DNA from: Baylisascaris procyonis
Taxonomy: Eukaryota; Nematoda; Chromadorea; Rhabditida; Ascarididae
Direction of reading: 5' to 3'
Assembly: GCA_037389465.1 (NCBI GenBank)
Contig: JAZARR010000201.1
Span: 1,860,001 to 1,924,000, forward strand
DNA length: 64,000 bases
Under the pieces are notes generated by a model. The model was not told where the DNA came from and did not search any database. It saw nothing but the letters and a program-made list of their open reading frames with translations. The position numbers and the translations under genes were made by a program. Positions 1 to 12,800 of the stretch are shown here, piece after piece (within the stretch, counting starts at the first letter, position 1; every line of letters starts with the position of its first letter).

Positions 1-3000
1 GGTTAGGCTTATGCGTTTATGGTTTACTTTTTTAGACAGAACTTCAGAAGCTCTATCGAACGATCTATAGATCATCAGATTTCGAATGGGAACTTGAAAA
101 CCGGTACGATCGACCCGAATTTCTTAAATCTCGATTTTTGCAGTATCGGGGGTCCTCGTTCTCGGCTCCTATCACATATGTTGCTCAATGGTCTTTTGTT
201 TTGTCATCAGCTCGCCGAGCCTTCTCGAACGGTATGTAGGCTTCTCCGCGTGGGCTAACAGGAGCCGAGAAAAAAGATCCCAAAAAGTGCAATTTTTCGA
301 TCGTGAGGGGGTACCACATGGAAAATTTGGAAAAATATTTTTTCCCTCCGATTTCGATGATTTTCTAATCAAACGATAGAGCTTGATGGAGTGATTATGG
401 ATATGCTCTTCGTTTGCTGACTGATGTGAAAAGTAGGAATATATAGGTCCAGGAATCTTGCACTTTTATATAATTTTCCTCTAATTGATATTTCTGAACT
501 TTTTTCTAAGCAGTGGTTAGGCTTATGCGTTTATGGTTTACTTTTTTAGACAGAACTTCAGAAGCTCTATCGAACGATCTATGGATCATCAGATTTCGAA
601 TGGGAACTTGAAAACCGGTACGATCGACCCGAATTTCTTAAATCTCGATTTTTGCAGTATCGGGGGTCCTCGTTCTCGGCTCCTATCGCATATGTTGCTC
701 AATGGTCTTTTGTTTTGTCATCAGCTCGCCGAGCCTTCTCGAATGGTATGTAGGCTTCTCCGCGTGGGCTAACAGGAGCCGAGAAAAAAGATCCCAAAAA
801 GTGCAATTTTTCGATCGTAAGGGGTTACCACATGGAAAATTTGGAAAAATATTTTTTCCCTCCGATTCCGATGATTTTCTAATCAAAAGATAGAGCTTCA
901 TGAAGTGATTATGGATATGGGCGTCGTTTGCTGATTGATGTGAAAAGTAGGAATATATAGGTCCAGGAATCTTGCATTTTTGTATAATTTTCCTCTAATT
1001 GATATTTCTGAACTTTTTTCTAAGCAGTGGTTAGGCTTATGCGTTTATGGCTTACTTTTTTAGACAGAACTTCAGAAGCTCTATCGAACGATATATAGAT
1101 CATCAGATTTCGAATGGGAACTTGAAAACCGGTACGATCGACCCGAATTTCTTAAATCTCGATTTTTGCAGTATCGGGGGTCCTCGTTCTCGGCTCCTAT
1201 CACATATGTTGCTCAATGGTCTTTTGTTTTGTCATCAGCTCGCCGAGCCTTCTCGAACGGTATGTAGGCTTCTCCGCGTGGGCTAACAGGAGCCGAGAAA
1301 AAAGATCCCAAAAAGTGCAATTTTTCGATCGTAAGGGGGTACCACATGGAAAAAAAGGAAAAATATTTTTTCCCTCCGATTCCGATGATTTCCTAATCAA
1401 AAGATAGAGCTTGATGGAGTGATTATGGATATGCTCTTCGTTTGCTGATTGATGTGAAAAGTAGGAATATATAGGTCCAGGAATCTCGCCTTTTTATATA
1501 ATTTTCCTCTAATTGATATTTCTGAACATTTTTCTAAGCAGTGGTTAGGCTTATGCGTTTATGGTTTACTTTTTTAGACAGAACTTCAGAAGCTCTATCG
1601 AACGATATATAGATCATCAGATTTCGAATGGGAACTTGGAAACCGGTACGATCGACCCGAATTTCTTAAATCTCGATTTTTGCAGTATCGGGGGTCCTCG
1701 TTCTCGGCTCCTATCGCATATGTTGCTCAATGGTCTTTTGTTTTGTCATCAGCTCGCCGAGTCTTCTCGAACGGTATGTAGGCTTCTCCGCGTGGGCTAA
1801 CAGGAGCCGAGAAAAAAGATCCCAAAAAGTGCAATTTTTCGATCGTAAGGGGGTACCACATGGAAAATTTGGAAAAATATTTTTTCCCTCCGATTCCGAT
1901 GATTTTCTAATCAAAAGATAGAGCTTGATGGAGTGATTATGGATATGCTCTTCGTTTGCTGATTGATGTGAAAAGTAGGAATATATAGGTCCAGGAATCT
2001 TGCATTTTTATATAATTTTCCTCTAATAAATATTTCTGAACTTTTTGTAAGCAGTGGTTAGGCTTATGCGTTTATGGTTTACTTTTTTAGACAGAACTTC
2101 AGAAGCTCTATCGAACGATATATAGATCATCAGATTTCGAGTGGGAACTTGAAAACCGGTACGGTCGACCCGAATTTCTTAAATCTCGATTTTTGCAGTA
2201 TCGGGGGTCCTCGTTCTCGGCTCCTATCGCATATGTTGCTCAATGGTCTTTTGTTTTGTCATCAGCTCGCCGAGTCTTCTCGAACGGCATGTAGGCTTCT
2301 CCGCGTGGGCTAACAGGAGCGGAGAAAAAAGATCCGAAAAAGTGCAATTTTTCGATCGTAAGGGGGTACCACATGGAAAATTTGGAAAAATATTTTTCCC
2401 TCCGATTCCGATGATTTTCTAATCAAAAGATAGAGCTTGATGGAGTGATTATGGATATGCTCTTCGTTTGCTGATTGATGTGAACAGTAGGAATATATAG
2501 GTCCAGGAATCTTGCATTTTTATATAATTTTCCTCTAATAAATATTTCTGAACTTTTTGTAAGCAGTGGTTAGGCTTATGCGTTTATGGTTTACTTTTTT
2601 AGACAGAACTTCAGAAGCTCTATCGAACGACATATAGATCATCAGATTTCGAGTGGGAACTTGAAAACCGGTACGGTCGACCCGAATTTCTTAAATCTCG
2701 ATTTTTGCAGTATCGGGGGTCCTCGTTCTCGGCTCCTATCACATATGTTGCTCAATGGTCTTTTGTTTTGTCATCAGCTCGCCGAGCCTTCTCGAACGGC
2801 ATGTAGGCTTCTCCGCGTGGGCTAACAGGAGCCGAGAAAAAAAGATCCCAAATAGTGCAATTTTTAGATCGTAAGGGGGTACCACATGGAAAATTTGGAA
2901 AAATATTTTTTCCTCCGATTCCGATGATTTTCTAATCAAACGATAGAGCTTGATGGAGTGATTATGGATATGCTCTTCGTTTGCTGACTGATGTGAAAAG

Positions 3001-6000
3001 TAGGAATATATAGGTCCAGGAATCTTGCACTTTTATATAATTTTCCTCTAATTGATATTTCTGAACTTTTTTCTAAGCAGTGGTTAGGCTTATGCGTTTA
3101 TGGTTTACTTTTTTAGACAGAACTTCAGAAGCTCTATCGAACGATCTATGGATCATCAGATTTCGAATGGGAACTTGAAAACCGGTACGATCGACCCGAA
3201 TTTCTTAAATCTCGATTTTTGCAGTATCGGGGGTCCTCGTTCTCGGCTCCTATCGCATATGTTGCTCAATGGTCTTTTGTTTTGTCATCAGCTCGCCGAG
3301 CCTTCTCGAATGGTATGTAGGCTTCTCCGCGTGGGCTAACAGGAGCCGAGAAAAAAGATCCCAAAAAGTGCAATTTTTCGATCGTAAGGGGTTACCACAT
3401 GGAAAATTTGGAAAAATATTTTTTCCCTCCGATTCCGATGATTTTCTAATCAAAAGATAGAGCTTCATGAAGTGATTATGGATATGGGCGTCGTTTGCTG
3501 ATTGATGTGAAAAGTAGGAATATATAGGTCCAGGAATCTTGCATTTTTGTATAATTTTCCTCTAATTGATATTTCTGAACTTTTTTCTAAGCAGTGGTTA
3601 GGCTTATGCGTTTATGGCTTACTTTTTTAGACAGAACTTCAGAAGCTCTATCGAACGATATATAGATCATCAGATTTCGAATGGGAACTTGAAAACCGGT
3701 ACGATCGACCCGAATTTCTTAAATCTCGATTTTTGCAGTATCGGGGGTCCTCGTTCTCGGCTCCTATCACATATGTTGCTCAATGGTCTTTTGTTTTGTC
3801 ATCAGCTCGCCGAGCCTTCTCGAACGGTATGTAGGCTTCTCCGCGTGGGCTAACAGGAGCCGAGAAAAAAGATCCCAAAAAGTGCAATTTTTCGATCGTG
3901 AGGGGGTACCACATGGAAAAAAAGGAAAAATATTTTTTCCCTCCGATTCCGATGATTTCCTAATCAAAAGATAGAGCTTGATGGAGTGATTATGGATATG
4001 CTCTTCGTTTGCTGATTGATGTGAAAAGTAGGAATATATAGGTCCAGGAATCTCGCCTTTTTATATAATTTTCCTCTAATTGATATTTCTGAACATTTTT
4101 CTAAGCAGTGGTTAGGCTTATGCGTTTATGGTTTACTTTTTTAGACAGAACTTCAGAAGCTCTATCGAACGATATATAGATCATCAGATTTCGAATGGGA
4201 ACTTGGAAACCGGTACGATCGACCCGAATTTCTTAAATCTCGATTTTTGCAGTATCGGGGATCCTCGTTCTCGGCTCCTATCGCATATGTTGCTCAATGG
4301 TCTTTTGTTTTGTCATCAGCTCGCCGAGTCTTCTCGAACGGTATGTAGGCTTCTCCGCGTGGGCTAACAGGAGCCGAGAAAAAAGATCCCAAAAAGTGCA
4401 ATTTTTCGATCGTAAGGGGGTACCACATGGAAAATTTGGAAAAATATTTTTTCCCTCCGATTCCGATGATTTTCTAATCAAAAGATAGAGCTTGATGGAG
4501 TGATTATGGATATGCTCTTCGTTTGCTGATTGATGTGAAAAGTAGGAATATATAGGTCCAGGAATCTTGCATTTTTATATAATTTTCCTCTAATAAATAT
4601 TTCTGAACTTTTTGTAAGCAGTGGTTAGGCTTATGCGTTTATGGTTTACTTTTTTAGACAGAACTTCAGAAGCTCTATCGAACGATATATAGATCATCAG
4701 ATTTCGAGTGGGAACTTGAAAACCGGTACGGTCGACCCGAATTTCTTAAATCTCGATTTTTGCAGTATCGGGGGTCCTCGTTCTCGGCTCCTATCGCATA
4801 TGTTGCTCAATGGTCTTTTGTTTTGTCATCAGCTCGCCGAGTCTTCTCGAACGGCATGTAGGCTTCTCCGCGTGGGCTAACAGGAGCGGAGAAAAAAGAT
4901 CCGAAAAAGTGCAATTTTTCGATCGTAAGGGGGTACCACATGGAAAATTTGGAAAAATATTTTTTCCCTCCGATTCCGATGATTTTCTAATCAAAAGATA
5001 GAGCTTGATGGAGTGATTATGGATATGCTCTTCGTTTGCTGATTGATGTGAACAGTAGGAATATATAGGTCCAGGAATCTTGCATTTTTATATAATTTTC
5101 CTCTAATAAATATTTCTGAACTTTTTGTAAGCAGTGGTTAGGCTTATGCGTTTATGGTTTACTTTTTTAGACAGAACTTCAGAAGCTCTATCGAACGACA
5201 TATAGATCATCAGATTTCGAGTGGGAACTTGAAAACCGGTACGGTCGACCCGAATTTCTTAAATCTCGATTTTTGCAGTATCGGGGGTCCTCGTTCTCGG
5301 CTCCTATCACATATGTTGCTCAATGGTCTTTTGTTTTGTCATCAGCTCGCCGAGCCTTCTCGAACGGCATGTAGGCTTCTCCGCGTGGGCTAACAGGAGC
5401 CGAGAAAAAAAGATCCCAAATAGTGCAATTTTTAGATCGTAAGGGGGTACCACATGGAAAATTTGGAAAAATATTTTTTCCTCCGATTCCGATGATTTTC
5501 TAATCAAACGATAGAGCTTGATGGAGTGATTATGGATATGCTCTTCGTTTGGTGATTGATGTGAAAAGTAGGAATATATAGGTACAGGAATCTTGCATTT
5601 TTATATAATTTTCCTCTAATAAATATTTCTGAACCTTTTTCTAAGTAATGGTTAGGCTTATGCGTCTATTGTTTGCTTTTTTAGACAGAACTTTAGAAGC
5701 TCTATCGAACGATATATAGTTCATCAGATTTCGAATGGGAACTTGAAAACCGGTACGATCTACCCGAATTTCTTAAATCTCGATTTTTGCAGTATCGGGG
5801 GTCCTCGTTCTCTCCTGCTGTCACATATGTTGCTCAATGGTCTTTTGTTTTGTCATCAGCTCGCCGAGCCTTTTCGAACGGTATGTAGGCTTCTCCGCGT
5901 GGGCTAACAGGAGCCGAGAAAAAAGATCCCAAAAAGTGCAATTTTTCGATCGTAAGGGGGTACCACATGGAAAATTTGGAAAAATATTTTTTCCCTCCGA

Positions 6001-6055
6001 TTCCGATGATTTTCTTATCAAACGATAGAGCTTGATGAACTGATTAGGGATATGT
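1..6055 (+). repeat. Satellite array A: about 12 head-to-tail 514-bp monomers
   Basis: The same sequence recurs with equivalent points at 19, 533, 1,047, 1,561, 2,074, 2,586, 3,100, 3,614, 4,128, 4,641, 5,154 and about 5,668, giving steps of 512-514 bp. The array is already in progress at base 1, so its left end lies outside the window. Each monomer carries a KpnI site (GGTACC) and the phrase GGTTAGGCTTATGCG. Short overlapping frames of 63-79 codons are open in most copies, but they are repeat by-products. The last monomer (from about 5,668) is diverged and shares several bases with array B, such as CTTATCAAACGATAG. The monomers are about 90% similar by eye to those of array B and run in the opposite orientation. 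Confidence 0.97.
533..5666 (+). repeat. Five-monomer higher-order repeat, two copies of 2,567 bp
   Basis: The block 533-3,099 is repeated almost exactly as 3,100-5,666. Monomer-specific variants recur in the same order: a GATCTATGG variant with a TTCATGAAG tail (533 and 3,100), ATGGCTTAC (1,047 and 3,614), AACTTGGAAAC (1,561 and 4,128), and GTCTTCTCG with AGCGGAG (2,074 and 4,641). The fifth has AGATCCCAAATAG (2,586 and 5,154). Only scattered differences separate the copies, for example one T deleted near 2,395 relative to about 4,960. This is a recent duplication of a five-monomer block. Confidence 0.9.
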
Positions 6056-6175
6056 ATATTTGGGTCATAGAGCTTCTGAAGTTAGGTCGAAAGAAGTAAA
6101 CTGGTAATCGATGGGCGAAACGATTGCCGAGAAAAAAATCGTAAATATCAATTACAGTAAAATTGTATAAAAATG
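6010..6175 (+). repeat. Turnaround module ending array A
   Basis: The sequence follows the + monomer up to about 6,050, then switches to monomer sequence in the opposite orientation (AGCTTCTGAAG at about 6,068, then TCGTAAATATCAATTACAG). It therefore forms an inverted junction. The same junction, reverse-complemented and roughly 90% similar by eye, begins array B at 12,637-12,800. The match stops abruptly at 6,175, where the counterpart would continue into the arm of the second element. Confidence 0.85.
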
Positions 6176-6245
6176 TATGAGTGAATGTATGAGTGATACA
6201 ATGTAAAATGTATGAGTGATGCTATGTATGAGTGAATGATGCCAT
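6173..6245. repeat. Short tandem repeat based on ATGTATGAGTGA
   Basis: About four imperfect copies of ATGTATGAGTGA lie directly at the point where array A is cut off. The first copy overlaps the last ATG of the turnaround module, so it may have grown from that broken end. Confidence 0.7.
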
Positions 6246-9200
6246 CAGAGAAATCAATTTGCCTAGGGACGGAAGTTTAGTTGGAAAGCGTCTGACTATG
6301 TTTAATCATGCAAAATGAAGCGACCTCAATTGTTCAATCGGCACGTCAGCATTCACACTTTAGAGACTAAACAAAACTGTTTGAGCTCTGCAAAATTACC
6401 AGCCCATTTTGTGGAACTTGTTTGCATATTTCCAGACGCATAGAGTATAAACGGAAATTCAAATTTTGAGCCGTTTTGTTGAATGCATCCTTTGAAGTGC
6501 ATCGTTTGAGGATGTTCCAACCACTGAACAATAAAGACTGCCCAAAATGTAATAACTGCATAGTGGTGTAGTTTGGAAAACAGATTATCACTGAAAAAAA
6601 TATAGTCATATTTGGACAATTAAAATCCCTCTCCTGTTGTAATGACTTTTCCTACCTCCTTAAGAATTTCTGCGAAATGGCGCAGTGATGGACATCATAG
6701 GTAAGTCTTAAATGTATTGGAGGTATCGAAGAGAATAAAAATTTTATTACTGAATATTACTTGAAATAAATCAATCAAAATTTTCCTTTCATGAACTCAA
6801 AAAAAATTCTAAATGAAACACTCAAAGTGCATGAAAAAGCAGAAAAATGAATAAAATTGCTAATGCAACCAAACCTTAAAGAAGCTAAATTAACGGTATT
6901 CACATTTGACACCATCTAATAAAATCCGTTGCAATTGCGTGCATTACAACCCGAAATATAAATGACGGCTAACATCGAATTCGATACAATTTTATATATA
7001 AACGTATGAATATAAATTGAAAGAAATACTATTTACCTCAAAGCCGAATATTTCTTTATGTAATCAATCGTTATGGTCTTCTAAGAACTTAACGAATTCA
7101 TTGCAATATATTTTTGTTAAACGATTTAGAATTTGATCTTGTTCTTTGCTTTTTACTAAGTCCAGTTCTCATATCAGCCAAAGAATGTCTCTAGCATTTA
7201 TTAAATAGATCGCTCGAGCCAAAGAATGTCATTAAATGAACACAATAAATAAGACCAATATTAGATACTATTATAAATGTAGCATATAAATTACCTGACA
7301 ATTATTTACAAATTTGATCGATGATGAATGGATGCCGCATCGTCACTGATCATCCCCAAGTCAACGAAGGATTTGAATTTCGATTCGGCGGTAAAAAAAA
7401 CTTACTAACGATTGTTTTCTATAAGTGAAATTTATTGACAATGATATGGATTAATTTTTCATTAAATGCAATAAAGAAAGAGAACTTCAACAGATATTTG
7501 CTTCACGCTTATATTTCATTTATTTATTTATGTTCGTTATAAAGTGGCTCGCTTATTGTTTTGGCGTTAAATTTTTCACACCGTCGATGAACATTCCCGA
7601 AAGTAGCAACGACGATAAGGATTTGAATAGTGAAGGTATTAAATTCGAAAGTTCAGAGAACGAAGAGCAATAGGAAAAGACTGCAAAATGGGAAGTTGAT
7701 GTGCGCAACAGCGTTCCAACGCTCGCGTAAAATAAATCAGTTTTATGGCGGTTAATTCGAGTTGTTTTTTGAGTGAAAACATTTACAAGCAGTTTACTTC
7801 GATGTTGACATATCTGTTGTTGGCATAGACATATCTGTTGTTGAAATGTGCTTAAAACTGTTGTAAGAAAACAGCGTGATGTATTGTCATGTGAGTAAAT
7901 GAAAGATCAAAGATTGGTATGGTGCTTCCTTCTTGAACCTCCATCGTCTTACAAATGTTGCGGATTACCATGTGATCACAAAGTTGTCGCTTCAAAAAAT
8001 TGTAGAAATATAAAATCACATTATCATGCCGCACCCCACAATGTGAGACACTTCTGCCGACTATGTGAATTGATCCTTCGTTACCGCAGAATGTTGCGAA
8101 TACCAAATAAGGCAAATGGGATCTTCAAGCGAAAAAACCTTCAAGCGCTTAAACATGCCGCTAGACAAGAATAGGCCCAGAAATCGAGGTATAAAAAGGC
8201 TCCATCGAAGAAAAAATTTCACCACCTAAAAAATGGTAATCGATTCAACGGCACCTCAAAAAAAAAACCCACTGATAATTTGTGCGAATGAAATGTCTCA
8301 CCTGCCTAGTTCAGCCTCACTCAGCAGTTTAAATTGTACTTTCTTGTACTGAAACATATATCATTCTAAAAATTAACGAACGAAAATTGAAGTTTCTCAA
8401 AAACTCTTCATCCCGCCAGATGGAAGTGATTTTTTTCTTCAAACGAACAATGAATGACTAGCGCAAAGCATTCGCACTGGTTCTTTAAGTATTAAGGCCT
8501 AATTGATTTTTACGCGGCGGACTTTTGCGCCGCGCGATACATGCAGTGAGGATCATACAGTATCGGATATCCTCAGTGAATTGCCGTTATAACAGCGTGA
8601 AAAGGGCAAAATGAAACTGAGAGAAAAGGAAGTCGTTTTTTCATTCGTCAATTAGTTTCCAACAAAAAATAGTGTGAGTCCATAAGCTCATTTTCAAATG
8701 CTGATATGATGGCTATGAAACCGTTTTTTGCAAAGAATCAGTTGCAGATGGGACCCTTTTTCGCAATCCGACAAATGAGCTTGAGCCCTTGCTCTCGGAC
8801 AAATCTGCTTGTTCCTCTTTCCTCTCTCTATCCTACATCCTCGTCCCTCCGCCCCGCCTCCGCTCACCTCGCCTGATCACACACGAATGGTCGTAAAGCA
8901 AGAAATTTCCTCTACCTTCATTATCTTGTAACATCGGTGGTGGGCAATAGTTGACCATTTCAAAACCACCTGTCCCCTCTCCTAACCGTGCTACAGTCAG
9001 TTTACCTTCTCAAAGCAACAATCTGTATTTGTTCTGCCATACCACCTTCTATCTTCACGCTTCCCCACAGCAGATGACATTAATCAACAGTTTTACTGCC
9101 GATCTTTGCTCATCTTCTTCGTCCGATTATGATGCAGCCGCAAGTTTTTCGAATAGCTCCAACGAAACAAATCCGAACGATCACCAGTGCGTTGTATAGT

Positions 9201-11205
9201 CTGAGTGAATTCGCCTTATTACGGAAAACTGTGACGGCAACTGCAAATGTGCTATAATCTCGTCCGAAATACAACGGCCTCGATGAGTTGAAGGGTGCGA
9301 ACAGCTTGAGGGTATTAATGAGTGGAAACTGGTCTTATCGTTGCAATTTTTTATTTGAAATATATTTGCAAAACATAGTAACATAGATGGAAACTGCAGT
9401 ACAAATGAAAAGTTCATCAAACATAACGTCAAAGTATTCAGCAAACTTGAAAACCCTTAGGAATTGTTCTCTACAGGGCCAAATTTTGTTACTCCCAATT
9501 GATAAGATGTAAGTGCGAGGATGTGCTTTAGTCCTCCTGATCATAAGGAGATTGAATCTTGATAAAAATCTTGTACCTGTTCCATTTTTCTTGAGAAAAC
9601 CTGCCAAACTCTTGGGAAGCTTGATCGCATAGCCTCGGAAATAATAAAATTCCTTCTTGGAATATAGGTTTTTGTCGGGTTGTGGAAAATAATTCGAAAT
9701 TCTCGCCATAGATCACAATCATGAATCACAGAAATTTAAACTGATACAAACAAAGAACTTCGTGAAGGAAAAATAGAGAACTAGGAAATCCAGGGGAGCA
9801 AAAAAGTTCCACTTTTTCACTTTAAAAAAAGATAAACGGAACCGCTCTCTATAGGAAGCGGGATAAGGTGACAATATCGGTTGAAGAAAGAAACCAACAG
9901 CTGATCAGTGAGTCACAAAATTCCCCCATGATTTCTTTCAATGCATCAAACGTGGGTGATGAGAATGCATTTTAAACTGTTGTTTCGCACAGCTAAAGGT
10001 TTTCAACGCAGAAAACTTGAGAGAGAAATGGCTAAGGAATGCAGGATGATAATAGATGAGAAGCCGTTGAGAAGCCGACACGACTGCTCCGATGGACCGC
10101 TCGAAAGATCTATCCAGAAATCGTAACATGGGGCGTCAGGACTACCGCTGAGAAGCTGGCATTTCCGCCAAATGACTTCCCCTCTGCGGTTGAAGGATGA
10201 ACTCTGCCCGAAAAATCATCAACTCAGAGGTCAGAAGCAACTTTTGATGAGGAGGCATCGCCGGGAATATGGTGTCGGCAGAGACGACTTCTCTTCTGGA
10301 AATGGAAGAATGGAATGTTCGAGAGTGAAATGCAAAAAGTACGTATAGGCACAGGATGCAAGAAAGCGTACTAGCGACGTTAAGTCGTCCTACATGCAAA
10401 ATTTTGTCAAAAATTTTTTAGCTGTGCTTAAGATAGACCTGAAGTACTTATGCGTTGTATCTCCACCCGAAAAATCACCTATTGCTTTCTCTTCTGACAT
10501 CACCAAATTCCTGAAATTTCCATTAATATCGCGTCAATAAATTAAATACAACGAATAAACGTAGCCAGAGCACGCATGAGAAAAAAAAGAAAACCCTTCA
10601 CAACGAAACGTAACCCTTCATAATTTTTCCAACATAATTTTGTGTTGACTGCTTTTTTCAACACTCTTCAATAGTACAGAAAATAGCGACGAAAATAGAA
10701 ACGTAGAAAACTGCATTAAAGCTGTACGATATATAAGCACACTATAGTGGGAAGAAATAAAAATGTTTTGGAACTTTTCTTCTATGTATCCATTGCAACA
10801 AAACAACTGCTAATGACTATATACTACAAATGCAAAACCGAAATAAATGACGAGTAAATTTTGGTAATTTTCTTCGTTTCACATAAAAATTCAAACAAAT
10901 CGAAAGGTGTTCGTGATGTTACTTCAACGCCGAGAAAACGCCGACAGTTAAGATGAACATAACGGAAAAACCAATGGCGTTATGTGGTGGACATATTCAT
11001 ACATCTGGTATGCGGTGATTTAATCACGCAAAAATTGGTGGCCGCTATCTAGACGAAATCGCATAAATGAAGCTGCTGCTATACCGCACGCGATCCGTGG
11101 GGAAATTACGGCACTTCTTTCTATAAAGGACCACAGTTGAACGCAAAAATACGGATCACTTATTATTTCGTCATTTTTTGATATTTTTGTTAGATTTTTA
11201 TATGA
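6246..11205. other. Non-repetitive spacer between the two satellite elements; no confident gene
   Basis: About 5 kb of AT-rich DNA. Open frames here are short and unrecognised. An 82-codon Ser/Asn-rich frame lies at 8,951-9,199 (+), after a pyrimidine-rich stretch at 8,800-8,880. A Cys/His-containing 91-codon frame lies at 7,899-8,174 (+). A 124-codon frame at 9,335-9,709 (-) overlaps two other open minus frames. A 28-codon acidic frame starts at 7,588 (+). Any could be a fragment of an exon or old transposon, but no family motif or convincing splice pair was found. Nothing else is distinguishable here. Confidence 0.6.
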
Positions 11206-12607
11206 CCTCTTGGCAATTTTCGTCTTATGGTAGAAGTGGAGGAAGTAGGCGGAAATTTGATGATCCGGAAGAGATATCCGTTCGAGAACCGGAAAATTGA
11301 TTTCTGGCCATACCTCCCTTCCAGTTGGACTAATTTGGGAGGAGTTTTTTCGTTATCCATGGTTTACCACCACCTACTGCATACCCAGAGAAAGGTCTCG
11401 CAGAGATGAAAAAAATTGGCAAATTGCCAACTTCATTTTTATAACTTTTCTCATCATCACGCAGTTTTCTCATCCGCTACAAGTTTTTATCTCTTTTCAA
11501 CCCTATGATGTAACTTTTATGTAACTTATGTAATTATGTAACCTTGGTTTTGCTCCGATCCAGGATTTCCAGGATACTTGGGAAAGTTTTTATTTTTTGC
11601 CATAATTTTTTACCGGACAACCAGGGAGACGCGCACTTAGCGTCATTCGACGCCGCAGGCGATTTCCTTTCCAAAGGTCTATAACATGCTTAGGCTATCT
11701 CTATGGAAATATTGGAAAACCCATCTGGTGACGGGAGAGTACACTAAAGTGAGGGAGTCAGAGAAATGACACTACTCCTTATATAACTCCGGTATTTCTT
11801 TATAGATTTCGATGAAGCTTTCTTTATTCAATTCAGTATTTAATTCTCTTTCGAACCGTATATACACTTGACGTGTTACTTGTGAGGGTTCGTGAGAAAA
11901 AAAATTAAAATTAAAATTATAGTGTAATTAAAGGGAGAATGAAGTTTTTCCATAGCAACAACTGCATATAGAGCCAAAGCAGGGGGCCGAGGAACGCGGC
12001 AGCCCCAACACGGGGGAGTTCGGGGGAAGTCGGAGCCTCCTGATCTCAATATAAGTTATGAAATAAAAAAATATATAGTTGAAAGATTCGTATTGTCACT
12101 TCTTCCTGCGATCAACATAGCTTCCTTTGATTCTTCTTCCTGCATTCTTTTATTTTCATTCGTCTTTCACATTCTTCTTTAATGGCGTCTATTTCTTAGA
12201 TTCATTTTCAGAAGATTTGTTCAGTTAAAAAATTAAATTTTGTGAATTTTCTATAGAAATGTAGTGTTTTGAGATTTCGGATCTTGTTTCTCGGCAATCG
12301 TTTCGCCTATCAAGTTGCGGTTTGCTTTTTTCGGCACAACATTAGAAGCTCTACCAAACCACATATGGACCGCTACATTGCGGAACTCAAGCTGAAAGCC
12401 GAACCGACCGGCCAAAATTTTCGAAATCTCGGTTTTTCATATCTTGGGGGTCCTCGTTCTCGGCTGCTATCACATGTAGTGCTGAATGGTCTTTTGTTTC
12501 GTCATTAGCTCTCCGAGCCTCCTCGAACGGTACGTAGGCTACCGCCCGTGGGCAAACAGGAGCCGAGAAAAAGGATCCCAAAAACCGCAATTTTTCTATC
12601 GTAAAGG
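11206..12607 (+). repeat. Left inverted arm
   Basis: This is the reverse complement of 40,605-42,009 with few differences. I saw single-base changes near 11,213, 11,330, 11,352 and 11,400, a two-base indel near 12,262 (GTAGTG against GTACAGTG), and a poly-A run of 8 against 9 near 11,900. The outer 1.06 kb is unique to the arms. It includes a GC-rich patch near 11,990-12,040 containing CACGGGGGAGTT. The inner part from about 12,270 is monomer-like. No coding function was recognised; a 60-codon frame at 11,227-11,409 is also open in the other arm. Confidence 0.92.
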
Positions 12608-12640
12608 TCGATCGATCGCAGGTCCAGGAATCTTGCATTT
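12270..12640 (+). repeat. Diverged satellite monomer inside the left arm
   Basis: The stretch from TCTCGGCAATCGTTTCGCC through GGTCCAGGAATCTTGCA follows the order of motifs in the 514-bp monomer: AGAAGCTCTA, TCGAAATCTCGGTTTTT, CTCGTTCTCGGCTGCTATCA, TGGTCTTTTGTTTCGTCAT, then GGGCAAACAGGAGCCGAG. It lacks the GGTTAGGCTTATGCG phrase and a stretch around the KpnI site, and is far more diverged than the array monomers are from each other. The same diverged copy is in the right arm at about 40,763-40,945. Confidence 0.8.
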
Positions 12641-12800
12641 TTATTCAATGTTACTGTAACTGATATTTACGATTTTTTTCTCGGCAATCGTTTCGCCCAT
12701 CGAGTACCGCTTTACTTCTTTCGACCTAGCTTCAGAAGCTCTGTGAGCCAAATATAGATATCCCTAATCACTTCATCAAGCTCTATCGTTTGATAAGAAA
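12637..12800 (-). repeat. Turnaround module at the left edge of array B
   Basis: Up to the AGCTTCAGAAGCTCTGTG near 12,730-12,747 the monomer sequence runs in + orientation. From TATCCCTAATCACTTCATCA at about 12,759 it runs in - orientation. The whole module is the reverse complement, with about 10% difference by eye, of 6,010-6,175. Confidence 0.85.

Noticed and set aside
9335..9729. Three overlapping minus frames as a gene or transposase
   Set aside because: All three frames are open for 60-124 codons and no reading shows a recognisable motif or splice pair; kept only as a note in the spacer description.
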